A stretch of DNA of 64,000 nt, from contig NZ_OY762999.1 in NCBI RefSeq assembly GCF_963666665.1, positions 3,382,001-3,446,000 of the forward strand. Reading direction: 5' to 3'. Every line of letters starts with the position of its first letter. The stretch's first letter is position 1. Positions 43,881-52,526 of this stretch are shown piece after piece. The translations under genes and the position numbers were made by a program. Below the pieces are notes generated by a model, which was not told the DNA's origin, searched no databases, and saw only the letters and a program-made list of their open reading frames with translations. The DNA comes from Maridesulfovibrio sp. (lineage in GTDB: Bacteria > Desulfobacterota > Desulfovibrionia > Desulfovibrionales > Desulfovibrionaceae).

Positions 43881-43915
43881 TTTTGAACTTGTAAGCAGAT
43901 CTTACAAGTTCAAAA
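43881..43915. terminator. Bidirectional hairpin between convergent genes
   Basis: TTTTGAACTTGTAAG (43881-43895) and its exact complement (43901-43915) form a 15-bp stem with a CAGAT loop. It lies in the 122-bp gap between the helical protein gene and the gyrA-linked lipoprotein gene. The A/T ends of the stem supply a weak U tract on each strand. Confidence 0.75.
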
Positions 43916-43925
43916 CGTCCGTTCA

Positions 43926-44714
43926 TCAAAATTTCTTCTGCAAATAATCAAGCTTATACCGCACTGCATAAGGGTTGGGATAAGTATCGACTATTTGTTC
44001 CAGCAGCTCTGCTGCCTGCCTGTATTCATGCCTGTCTTCGTAAATATCAGCGAGCATGAATACTGCTTCGGCATGAATATCCTCAGAAATACCATCCATT
44101 TTGAGCAGCTTTTCAAGTTCGGACTCTGCCCTTTCCCAGGCTTGGATAAGAGTCAGTGTATGAGCCATTTCAAAAATAGATCGAGCCTTGGTACGCAGGT
44201 TATCGGTACTTTTAGCTATGTCGTTGTAAGTATAAATAGCCAGATCATAGTTTCTTAACTTGCGAAAAGTTTCAGCAAGCATAGTCCGCTTTGAATCAAG
44301 CTGCTCTTGTGTCTGTTCAGAATATTCAAGGCTCTTCTCTAAAGCCTCAACTGCTGCCTTGTACTGCCCGGTACGGATATACATTTCAGCCAGCTGAAGC
44401 TTCAATTTGGAAGCAAGATCCGGCTTATGACCGAATTCAAGATACATGGCCTCAAGAATTGCAGCCCCCCGTTCGCTGTCATGGCGAACTTCAGCTGCAA
44501 TCTTTACCAGATAATTCCAGGCTTCAAAACGATGTTCCCCCTGCGGATTATCCTGAAGGTATCTTTCAAATCCCTTTTCGGAATCACTGTAGAAGCCGCT
44601 GATAAAGCTGGACCTAGCCTTATCGATAACTTCTGATCTTTTATCAGTAGGTTTATCGCATCCCTGCGCCATAAGCAGCAGGGATACGATTATTATAATC
44701 AAGAATCTCTTCAT
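43926..44714 (-). CDS. TPR-repeat lipoprotein
   Basis: The 262-residue protein has a lipoprotein signal peptide with LMAQGC lipobox (Cys about 19), then tandem tetratricopeptide-like helical repeats to the end (for example LAEMYIRTGQYKAAVEALEK and LADIYEDRHEYRQAAELLEQ). Such proteins are periplasmic or outer-membrane scaffolds, as in BamD/YfgC-like or pilus-assembly roles; I cannot choose. Its ATG shares an A with the gyrA stop codon (TAATG), so it belongs to the dnaA-dnaN-gyrB-gyrA transcript. Confidence 0.9.
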   Translation of the reverse strand: MKRFLIIIIVSLLLMAQGCDKPTDKRSEVIDKARSSFISGFYSDSEKGFERYLQDNPQGEHRFEAWNYLVKIAAEVRHDSERGAAILEAMYLEFGHKPDLASKLKLQLAEMYIRTGQYKAAVEALEKSLEYSEQTQEQLDSKRTMLAETFRKLRNYDLAIYTYNDIAKSTDNLRTKARSIFEMAHTLTLIQAWERAESELEKLLKMDGISEDIHAEAVFMLADIYEDRHEYRQAAELLEQIVDTYPNPYAVRYKLDYLQKKF

Positions 44715-47167
44715 TATTCGGATTCTTCACCTTCAGGCTCGAAAGTTGCTTCTTCATTTGCATCCTGAACAAGGTCAAAACCGACAACTTGGTCACCGTC
44801 ATCCATGCGTACAAGACGAACTCCCTGAGTGGCACGGCCGACAAGGGAAACGTCTTTAACACCCATACGGATGATCTTGTTACCGGAGGTAAGCAGGACA
44901 ACTTCGTCTTCCGGGGAAACCATGATTGAACCAAGTACCTTCCCGGTCTTGGTGGTCACCCTCATGCTGATAATCCCCTTACCGCCGCGGGTCTGGATGC
45001 GATGTTGGTCAATGTCGGTACGTTTACCGTAACCACCTTCGGAGATGGTCAGCAGCTGTACGCGCTCTTCATCGCCGGTCACAACACCGGAAACAACCTC
45101 ATCACCGGGACGCAGTGCAATACCTTTAACACCGCTGGCTACACGGCCCATAGCCCTTGCATCATGACAGCTGAAGCGGATGGAAGTACCGTTTTTGGTA
45201 ACCAGAACAGCCTCGGAGTTGGGGCTTACTTCCTTAACGGTAATCAATTCATCACCGTCTTTCAGGGCTACAGCACGAATACCGGACTGACGGCAATTGC
45301 GGTACAGAGCAATAGAAGAACGTTTAATCATACCGCTCTTGGTTACGAACAGGAAGAAGCACTCCTCTTCGAACTCACGCATTGTCATTGCAGTGGCAAT
45401 GGTCTCGTCCTTTTCAAGAGGCAGCAGGTTGGCGATGTGCGCGCCACGGGCGATGCGGCTTGCTTCGGGAACCTGATGAACCTTGATCTTGAACATCTTA
45501 CCCTTGGAAGTGAAGAGCAGCAGGTACTGGTGGTTGGAGGTGGTCAGGAAGGTGTGGATGAAGTCCCCGTCCTTGGTCTGAACACCGGCAATACCTTTAC
45601 CGCCGCGTTTCTGCTTCTGGTAGTTGGAAAGCGGCGTACGCTTGATGTAGCCGCGTCTGGAAAGAGTGATAACCGCATCATCATCGGGGATAAGGTCTTC
45701 GATGTCGATATCATCGGGGTTGTGATCCATAAGTACGGTCTTACGCTCGGTGGCGTAGTTGTCCTTGATCTCAACCAGCTCGTCGCGGATAACGCCTTTC
45801 AGAACTTCATCATTAGCGAGGATGGACTTGAAGTATTCGATCTTCTTGAGAATCTCTGCGTATTCTTCAAGCAGCTTTTCGTGTTCAAGGTTGGTCAGTC
45901 TCTGCAAGCGCATGTCGAGAATTGCCTGAGCCTGCACCTTGGAAAGATCGAAGCGATCCATCAAAGCGATGCGTGCATCATCACCGTTCTTGGAAGCCCG
46001 GATGATTTTAACAACTTCATCGATGTTATCCAGTGCGATACGCAGACCTTCGAGAATGTGGGCGCGTTTTTCGCATTTATCCAGATCAAAGCGTGTACGG
46101 CGGATGATGACTTCGCGGCGGTGTTCCAGAAATGCAACCAGAATCTGCTTCAGGTTCATGAGCTGCGGACGGTTGGCATTAACAGCCATCATGTTGATAC
46201 CGAAGCTCTGCTCCAACTGGGTGAACTTGTACAATGAGTTGATGATGATATCCGCGATTGCGCCCTTCTTCAGGTCAACCACAACGCGGATACCTTTACG
46301 GTCGGATTCATCACGCAGGTCGGAAACACCTTCAATCTTACCTTCACCAACCAGCTGGGCGATCTTCTCAACCATGCTGGATTTGTTCAGGGCGTAAGGA
46401 ATCTCGCTGATGACGATGGACTGGCGGCCGTTACTTTTCTCCTCAATGTTCACAACACCGCGGATTTTGATGGAACCGCGACCGGTCAGGTAAGCCTCAC
46501 GAAGGCCTTTTCCGCCGAAACAAAGTGCTCCGGTAGGGAAGTCGGGACCTTTGATATAGTCCATTAAGTCTTCGATTTCACACTCGGGATTATCGAGCAG
46601 ATGCATGGTACCGTTGATCAGCTCGCCGAGGTTGTGAGGCGGAATATTGGTCGCCATACCAACTGCAATACCGGAAGTACCGTTCAGCAGCAGGTTGGGA
46701 ACCTTGGTAGGCAGGACAGAAGGTTCCTGCAGGGAGTTATCGTAGTTGTCGCGGAAATCGACAGTCTTTTTTTCAAGGTCGGCCAGGAACTCGGAACTGA
46801 GCTTGGACATCCTTGCTTCGGTGTAACGCATAGCCGCTGCGGCGTCGCCGTCAATGGAACCGAAGTTACCCTGACCGTCAACAAGCGGATCGCGCATGGA
46901 AAATTCCTGCGCCATACGTACCAAGGCATCGTAAACAGCAGAGTCACCGTGGGGGTGATATTTACCGATTACGTCACCGACAACACGGGCCGATTTTTTA
47001 TAGGACCTGTTGTAAGTGTTACCAAGCTCGTGCATGGCGTAAAGGATACGCCTGTGTACAGGCTTCAGCCCGTCCCTTACATCAGGGATCGCACGGCCGA
47101 TGATTACGCTCAAGGAGTACTCAAGGTACGATTTCTTAAGCTCTTCTTCAATTGTGATTTGAGACAT
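44714..47167 (-). CDS. gyrA: DNA gyrase subunit A
   Basis: GyrA cuts and rejoins DNA in ATP-dependent negative supercoiling. The 817-residue protein has the winged-helix domain with active-site Tyr in AAMRYTEARM and the quinolone-resistance region HPHGDSAVYDALVRMAQ with Ser and Asp as in susceptible wild-type E. coli. The C-terminal beta-pinwheel includes the GyrA-box motif QKRGGKG (about residue 525) that tells gyrase from topoisomerase IV. GGAG lies 5 nt before the ATG. It follows gyrB by 12 bp. Confidence 0.97.
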   Translation of the reverse strand: MSQITIEEELKKSYLEYSLSVIIGRAIPDVRDGLKPVHRRILYAMHELGNTYNRSYKKSARVVGDVIGKYHPHGDSAVYDALVRMAQEFSMRDPLVDGQGNFGSIDGDAAAAMRYTEARMSKLSSEFLADLEKKTVDFRDNYDNSLQEPSVLPTKVPNLLLNGTSGIAVGMATNIPPHNLGELINGTMHLLDNPECEIEDLMDYIKGPDFPTGALCFGGKGLREAYLTGRGSIKIRGVVNIEEKSNGRQSIVISEIPYALNKSSMVEKIAQLVGEGKIEGVSDLRDESDRKGIRVVVDLKKGAIADIIINSLYKFTQLEQSFGINMMAVNANRPQLMNLKQILVAFLEHRREVIIRRTRFDLDKCEKRAHILEGLRIALDNIDEVVKIIRASKNGDDARIALMDRFDLSKVQAQAILDMRLQRLTNLEHEKLLEEYAEILKKIEYFKSILANDEVLKGVIRDELVEIKDNYATERKTVLMDHNPDDIDIEDLIPDDDAVITLSRRGYIKRTPLSNYQKQKRGGKGIAGVQTKDGDFIHTFLTTSNHQYLLLFTSKGKMFKIKVHQVPEASRIARGAHIANLLPLEKDETIATAMTMREFEEECFFLFVTKSGMIKRSSIALYRNCRQSGIRAVALKDGDELITVKEVSPNSEAVLVTKNGTSIRFSCHDARAMGRVASGVKGIALRPGDEVVSGVVTGDEERVQLLTISEGGYGKRTDIDQHRIQTRGGKGIISMRVTTKTGKVLGSIMVSPEDEVVLLTSGNKIIRMGVKDVSLVGRATQGVRLVRMDDGDQVVGFDLVQDANEEATFEPEGEESE

Positions 47168-47179
47168 TGTTTCTCCGAA

Positions 47180-49576
47180 TTAAATATCAAGCTCTTGAAC
47201 TGCGAGAGCGTTCTTTTCAATAAATTCGCGGCGCGGCTCAACGTTGTCACCCATGAGATCTTCAAAGATGTCGTTGGCAGCGGTTGCGTCTTCAATGGTT
47301 ACCTGCAGCATGGTTCTCTTTTCGGGATCCATGGTGGTTTCCCAGAGCTGCTCGGGGTTCATTTCACCAAGACCCTTATAGCGCTGAAGGTTAATGCCTT
47401 TGTAGGCTTCTTCCATAACACCGTCGAGCAGGTTGAAAATACCACTTAGTTCGGTTTCACTTTCACCGCGGGCAATCTTGAAGTCGGTACCGTCACACTC
47501 ATCAACGATTTTACGGTTGCGATCATAGGTGTTGCGGAACAGCTTGGAGTTGAAAAATTCAACTGCCAATCTGGTGCGATGCCCGTTCTCGTTTTCAAAA
47601 ACAACATAAACGCGTGCTTCGCCTTCTGTTTCAGTATCCTCACGCTCAATGAAGACCTTGTAGCCGGCTTCTTCCATCTTGGAGATAAAAGACTGCGGAT
47701 CATTGTCCGCAAACATTTCCGGAGTCATCTTTTCATCAAGGCTGACCAGTTTAGCAAACAGGGCATCAGAAATACCCATGTTGGCTGCTTCACTGATTTT
47801 GCTTTTGATGAAACGGATGTCTTCAAGCAGTTCGATCAGCGATTCCTGATGGTATTCCTGACCGCATTCGGTTTTGATAGTGATATCCTTAGCAACCCTA
47901 TCAATAAGCAGGGAGTAGAGTTCGGAATCATCCTTGATGAATTTTTCGTATTTACCCTTGGCAATACGGTACAGCGGCGGCTGGGCAATATAGAGATGGC
48001 CGCGCTGAATAAGCTCTTCATACTGACGGAAGAAGAAAGTCAACAGCAGGGTTCTAATGTGGGATCCGTCAACATCCGCGTCAGTCATGATAACGACTTT
48101 ATGGTAACGCAACTTGTCGAAATCTTTCTCACCCTCTTCCTGACCGATACCGATACCCATGGCAGTGATCAGGGCCCGGATTTCCTTGTTACCGAGCATC
48201 TTATCAAAGCGGGTCTTCTCTACGTTCAGAATCTTACCGCGCAGGGGCAGGATAGCCTGATGCTTGGGGTTACGGCCCTGTTTCGCAGAACCGCCCGCGG
48301 AGTCACCCTCAACGATAAAGAGTTCACTTTCGCTGGGATCCTTTGACTGGCAGTCGGCCAGCTTACCCGGCAGGGAATGGTCGGAAAGAGCACCCTTGCG
48401 GCGGACAAGGTCACGGGCCTTGCGCGCTGCATCCCTGGCACGTGCCGCATCAACAACCTTTTCAACAATAGCTTTGGCGTCCTTGGGATTCTCCTGAAAA
48501 TAGGAAGAAAGCTTGTCGTAAACCATACCGGAGACAATACCGACCATTTCGGAGTTACCGAGCTTGGTCTTGGTCTGCCCTTCGAACTGCGGATCAGGAA
48601 GCTTAACGCTGATGACCGCGGTAAGACCTTCACGAACATCGTCACCGGAAAGCTTGATTTTAAGCTTTTTCGGCAGATCAGAGTTCTGGATGTAAGTGTT
48701 GATCGCACGGGTCAGGGCACCCTTGAAACCAGCCAGGTGTGTTCCGCCCTCTACAGTACGGATGTTGTTGGCAAAGGTATGGGTGTTTTCCTTGAAGGAG
48801 GTGTTGTACTGCACCGCCAGTTCAGTGATTACATTGTCGGTTTCTGATTCGGCATAAATGATCTCACTTACAGGGGTCTGACCTTTATTCAAATCTTCGA
48901 CAAAAGAGACAATACCGCCGTCAGCCCTGAAGCTGGCACTTTCGTTCGACCTTTCATCAACAAATTCGATATTCAGACCTTTATTCAGGTAGGCCAGTTC
49001 GCGAAAACGCTTTTTAAGGGTGCTGAAATCAAACTGGTTGGTTTCAAAAATCTCTTCGTCAGGACGGAAGCGGATGGTTGTACCGGTAGTCACGGCATCA
49101 CCGATGCACTCCAGAGGACCCGTAGGAACCCCTCTCTCGTAACTTTGACGGTACATCTTACCCCCGCGTCGAACTGTAGCCTCAAGATGCTCAGAGAGGG
49201 CGTTTACGCATGAAACACCAACACCGTGCAATCCGCCGGACACTTTGTAGGCATCGTTATCAAACTTACCACCGGCATGAAGCACGGTCATAACGATTTC
49301 AAGAGCAGGCTTTTTCTTTTTGGGATGGATATCAACAGGAATACCGCGGCCGTTATCGGATACGGTTACACTGTTATCCATATGCAGGGTTACCTTGAAC
49401 TTGTCGCAGTAGCCGCCCATGGCTTCATCGATGGAGTTGTCGACCACCTCGTAAACAAGGTGGTGCAAACCTCTGATATCGGTGGAACCGATGTACATGG
49501 CAGGTCTTTTTCTAACCGCGGCAAGTCCCTCAAGGACGGTAATCGATTCCGCGCTATAATTCTCGTTAGGGGCCAT
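47180..49576 (-). CDS. gyrB: DNA gyrase subunit B
   Basis: GyrB is the ATPase subunit. The 798-residue protein has the GHKL ATPase domain (VVDNSIDEAMGGY, VSDNGRGIPVDI, GGLHGVGVSCVNALS), the transducer domain and the TOPRIM core (FIVEGDSAGGSAKQGR, IMTDADVDGSHIRTLLL). Its ATG overlaps the dnaN stop codon (TAATG), so translation is coupled to the clamp gene. There is no recF between them, which is typical of Desulfovibrio. Confidence 0.97.
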   Translation of the reverse strand: MAPNENYSAESITVLEGLAAVRKRPAMYIGSTDIRGLHHLVYEVVDNSIDEAMGGYCDKFKVTLHMDNSVTVSDNGRGIPVDIHPKKKKPALEIVMTVLHAGGKFDNDAYKVSGGLHGVGVSCVNALSEHLEATVRRGGKMYRQSYERGVPTGPLECIGDAVTTGTTIRFRPDEEIFETNQFDFSTLKKRFRELAYLNKGLNIEFVDERSNESASFRADGGIVSFVEDLNKGQTPVSEIIYAESETDNVITELAVQYNTSFKENTHTFANNIRTVEGGTHLAGFKGALTRAINTYIQNSDLPKKLKIKLSGDDVREGLTAVISVKLPDPQFEGQTKTKLGNSEMVGIVSGMVYDKLSSYFQENPKDAKAIVEKVVDAARARDAARKARDLVRRKGALSDHSLPGKLADCQSKDPSESELFIVEGDSAGGSAKQGRNPKHQAILPLRGKILNVEKTRFDKMLGNKEIRALITAMGIGIGQEEGEKDFDKLRYHKVVIMTDADVDGSHIRTLLLTFFFRQYEELIQRGHLYIAQPPLYRIAKGKYEKFIKDDSELYSLLIDRVAKDITIKTECGQEYHQESLIELLEDIRFIKSKISEAANMGISDALFAKLVSLDEKMTPEMFADNDPQSFISKMEEAGYKVFIEREDTETEGEARVYVVFENENGHRTRLAVEFFNSKLFRNTYDRNRKIVDECDGTDFKIARGESETELSGIFNLLDGVMEEAYKGINLQRYKGLGEMNPEQLWETTMDPEKRTMLQVTIEDATAANDIFEDLMGDNVEPRREFIEKNALAVQELDI

Positions 49577-50739
49577 TAAACGTCTTCCTCGCTGTAGTAA
49601 GTCTCTTCCTGAACCTTCATGGGCATGACAATAACGAGATATTCGTTGTCATCACCACCGGTAACGCCACAGGGCGCTTCGGCTCCGGTCAGGGTGAAGT
49701 TGATTTTGTCGGACTGGAAGTGCCCAAGAATCTCAATGAGGTTCTTGGTGGGGAAAGCAATGCGTTCCATTTCGCCGGAAAATTCAATTTCCATGGATTC
49801 GGTTGCAGTACCGACTTCCTGCCCCTGTGAGAAGAGCACCAACTCGCCGGGGTTGAACAGGAAGGAAGCACAACGGTTGGAATCGGTGTTGAAAATGGAG
49901 ATACGGTCCAGAGCCATGGACAGTTCGGATTTTTCCACTTTCATGCTCGAAACATCGTCATCATTGAGCTTGGACAGAAAATTCTTGTAGTTCGGATACT
50001 GGTAGTAGCTCAGCGGCAGGCTGAAAGTTTCCTTGCCGTCTGCGGTCTTAAAGAAAAGACGCTTTTCACTGAGGCTGAGTTCAATCTCATCTTCGGTGAG
50101 CCATTTTTTCAGTTCAACCAGATATTTCTTCTGAATGAGGATTCCCTCTTCAGGAAGAATTGAATGGATATCATCATTGATGAATTTAAGGCGTGCGAAC
50201 TGATGTCCGTTCAGGCCGCAGACTTCCACATACTTACCATTCTCATCAGCAGCAGGTACAATGTTCATGCAAGCAATGGCTTCCATACTGTCCTCATCAC
50301 TGATGCAGAAGGCGATTCTTTCAATGAGCTCAAGGAGGAAATCACCGGACCAGAATACGGCGCCTTCTGCAGGGAAAGAGGAGAATTTCTGAAACCAGGT
50401 GGGATCATTCACAGGAAGCTTGTATTTTCTGGAACCCTGCTCAACCAGAATGGAAGAACCGTCAGCATCATTCTTGATGGTCAGTTCACCGGAAGGCAGT
50501 TTACGGACCAGATCATAGAAAGCACGTCCCTGTACTCCCGCAAGTCCCTCTTCCATAATCTCGGCTGGATATGTTCCGCAGAATTCCAGATTGGAATCTG
50601 TGGACATGATGCGCAGGTTTCCATCATCACTTTTCAGCCAGATGGTGCGCAGATATGCAGCTCCTGTTTTGGCGGGAATGATGCTGGCAGACTTCTGCAA
50701 TCCTTCGATCACTTCATCCCTATTCACCTTTAAATACAT
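49576..50739 (-). CDS. dnaN: DNA polymerase III sliding clamp (beta subunit)
   Basis: The 387-residue protein has three repeated clamp domains; MYLKVNRDEVIEGLQKSASI opens the first. It encircles DNA and tethers Pol III. AAGGAG lies 7 nt upstream of the ATG. The gene follows dnaA by an AT-rich 134-bp gap that holds one good DnaA box. Confidence 0.95.
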   Translation of the reverse strand: MYLKVNRDEVIEGLQKSASIIPAKTGAAYLRTIWLKSDDGNLRIMSTDSNLEFCGTYPAEIMEEGLAGVQGRAFYDLVRKLPSGELTIKNDADGSSILVEQGSRKYKLPVNDPTWFQKFSSFPAEGAVFWSGDFLLELIERIAFCISDEDSMEAIACMNIVPAADENGKYVEVCGLNGHQFARLKFINDDIHSILPEEGILIQKKYLVELKKWLTEDEIELSLSEKRLFFKTADGKETFSLPLSYYQYPNYKNFLSKLNDDDVSSMKVEKSELSMALDRISIFNTDSNRCASFLFNPGELVLFSQGQEVGTATESMEIEFSGEMERIAFPTKNLIEILGHFQSDKINFTLTGAEAPCGVTGGDDNEYLVIVMPMKVQEETYYSEEDV

Positions 50740-50817
50740 ATATATTCTCCTTGTTTTTTTTATTAGGTCGGTTCTTATGTTTCTTTTTGAGTTAACTATT
50801 CTAAATAATTTGTTTTT

Positions 50818-50826
50818 TTATGCACA
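50818..50826 (+). promoter_or_regulatory. DnaA box in the dnaA-dnaN intergenic region
   Basis: TTATGCACA fits the relaxed DnaA box TTATNCACA. The surrounding DNA is AT-rich (50740-50873), as in origins of bipartite type. Only one clear box is visible, so this could equally be a regulatory site for dnaN. Confidence 0.4.
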
Positions 50827-50873
50827 ATTTATGTTGCATTTGAGTAACAAACCTACACTCTTTTTGAACTTGT

Positions 50874-52178
50874 TCAGTTTGAGACACGCAAAAGACACTT
50901 ATTCTTCAAGTCTATCAACAGTCTTTTCAAAACTCTATCATCTCTTTGTAATTCTTGTATTTTTTTTACCGAATAAAGAACAGTCGAGTGATCTTTTCCT
51001 CCAAATGTCCGTCCCAGGGCCGGGTATGAAATACCTAAAAGTTCTCTGCAAAGGTACATAGCTACCTGTCTGGCGTAGGCAGTCATCTTGTGCCTTTTGC
51101 TCCCTGTAAGGTCGGATGGTTTGAGGTTGAAATGAGAGGCCACGGACTCAATCACGTATTCAGGGGTGAGGGTCTCGTCAGCCTTTTCTTCCGTGTTGCT
51201 GAGAATGTGTTCAAAATCCCGGTCATCCATGTTCTTGCGCACAAGTTCACGGAATGCTGAAAGTTTGATGATGATACCCTGAAGGTATCTGAAGTCCTGA
51301 AATCTTTGGGAAAGAGTAAGGATCTGATCCTTGCTCAGAGGCAGTTTCTTTAATTTGCACTGCTTCTGAACATACTTGGCCCTGATTTCAAGGTCCGGTC
51401 TTTTCAGGGTGACAATAAGCCCCCATTCGAGCCTTGATTTAAGGTTCTTGTTCAAAAAATAGTAGGAAGCCAGTTTATCCGTACAGCTGAAGACCATCTG
51501 TTTTCCATGTTCATAAAAGTTATTGAAAATGGAGATGAGTTCCTGCTGCAGATGTTCGTATTTTTTGATCTGCCTTAGGTCGTCGAGGAAAAAGTATTCG
51601 AAATCAAAGAAATAATTCCTCGCACGCATGACGTCACCGCCGAAGCGTACAGAGTAAATATTCTGCACGTCATCAACGTTGCCGAGGAATACTTTTTCCC
51701 GATCCACTTTTTTGCAGACTTCATTGGCAATGGCTTTTAAGAGATGTGATTTCCCTGAACCGCTTTTGCCGCAGATAACAAAGGGATTGAACGAGACATT
51801 CTCAACACGGGCAACCTCCTTGGCTGAGGCAAGAGGGAAGTAGTTCTTCTTGCCGATCAGGAAGTTTTCAAAGGTGAAGTTATGCCCGAATGGGAAGTCT
51901 ATTTTCTTTACGCTGACAGGCTGCTCTTGAACCGATGTGTGATTTGAACCGTTATTTGAGTAAGATATAGAGAATCCGCTGCCCAGAAATTGGCCCAGCT
52001 GTTCCTCGAAACGGTCCTGCATGCTTGATTTGAACCATTGCCCGAAAAAAGAGTGTGGGAATGTGACAACAACTTCCCCATCTTTTTCGGAGATGTCGAT
52101 ATTTATGGGGTCAAACCAGCGTGCCAGCTCGGAATCAGAGCATGAATTTAAAAGATGGTTTCGCAGTGCTTCTTTCAC
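50874..52178 (-). CDS. dnaA: Chromosomal replication initiator DnaA (divergent)
   Basis: The 434-residue protein has domain I (FGQWFKSSM etc.), a short linker (about 75-95), the AAA+ domain III with Walker A GKSGSGKSHLL (residues 137-147) and Walker B FFLDD (199-200), and domain IV with KRHKMTAYARQVAMYLCREL and the signature GKDHSTVLYSVKKIQ. Gene order and signature make DnaA certain, but the Walker A motif has SGSGKS where most DnaA proteins have GGxGLGKT. The start is a GTG at 52178. No good Shine-Dalgarno precedes it. Confidence 0.93.
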   Translation of the reverse strand: MKEALRNHLLNSCSDSELARWFDPINIDISEKDGEVVVTFPHSFFGQWFKSSMQDRFEEQLGQFLGSGFSISYSNNGSNHTSVQEQPVSVKKIDFPFGHNFTFENFLIGKKNYFPLASAKEVARVENVSFNPFVICGKSGSGKSHLLKAIANEVCKKVDREKVFLGNVDDVQNIYSVRFGGDVMRARNYFFDFEYFFLDDLRQIKKYEHLQQELISIFNNFYEHGKQMVFSCTDKLASYYFLNKNLKSRLEWGLIVTLKRPDLEIRAKYVQKQCKLKKLPLSKDQILTLSQRFQDFRYLQGIIIKLSAFRELVRKNMDDRDFEHILSNTEEKADETLTPEYVIESVASHFNLKPSDLTGSKRHKMTAYARQVAMYLCRELLGISYPALGRTFGGKDHSTVLYSVKKIQELQRDDRVLKRLLIDLKNKCLLRVSN

Positions 52179-52526
52179 GTGAATAGTATATTTTTTAGGG
52201 GTGTTCTAAATTGTTGAAATAATGATAAAAAAAAACATAAAAAAATCGAATTTTCTAAACCCCCGCAACCACACGTTCTTATACATTATTATATAGCTTA
52301 AGCCAAGGCATATTCGCTCTTAAAACGTTTTTATCAATCGAAATAATATCTACCTCCCGAAAAAAATAAAATTGCAATCAGAGGCTATTTAAGCCACAAT
52401 CTTTGCTGGTCTGATTCTACTCTCAAATGCACAGGGCGTCCCTGCCCGGAAAAATCATTTTTGAATGTATTGTGGAAAACTTTTGTCAGGCCAGCCTGTA
52501 ACCAAATTCCAAACGGAGTCTTTCCA
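52179..52526. other. Probable oriC region and leader of the DUF39 gene
   Basis: The 348-bp divergent region is AT-rich, with poly-A runs at 52225-52250, as expected for a DNA-unwinding element. A near DnaA box, TGTGGAAAA (52471-52479; complement TTTTCCACA), is the best match I found; clear clusters of TTATCCACA are absent. Towards the plus-strand gene an RNA could fold: AATCAGA (52376-52382) with TCTGATT (52410-52416) around a GGCT/AGCC hairpin, then a CAGGG/CCCTG hairpin (52432-52444). The change from minus-strand to mixed-strand genes here supports origin placement. Confidence 0.5.

Noticed and set aside
45002..46237. 411-residue ORF antisense to gyrA
   Set aside because: Low-complexity Val/Phe/Gln-rich translation that mirrors gyrA codons; gyrA on the other strand is certain.
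46601..47449. 282-residue ORF antisense to gyrA/gyrB junction
   Set aside because: Spans two certain genes on the opposite strand; no recognisable domain.
52173..52183. Half parS-like TTTCACGTGAA at the dnaA start codon
   Set aside because: Matches only 11 of 14 core bases and its CAC/GTG is the dnaA start; one flank breaks the palindrome. Probably chance.
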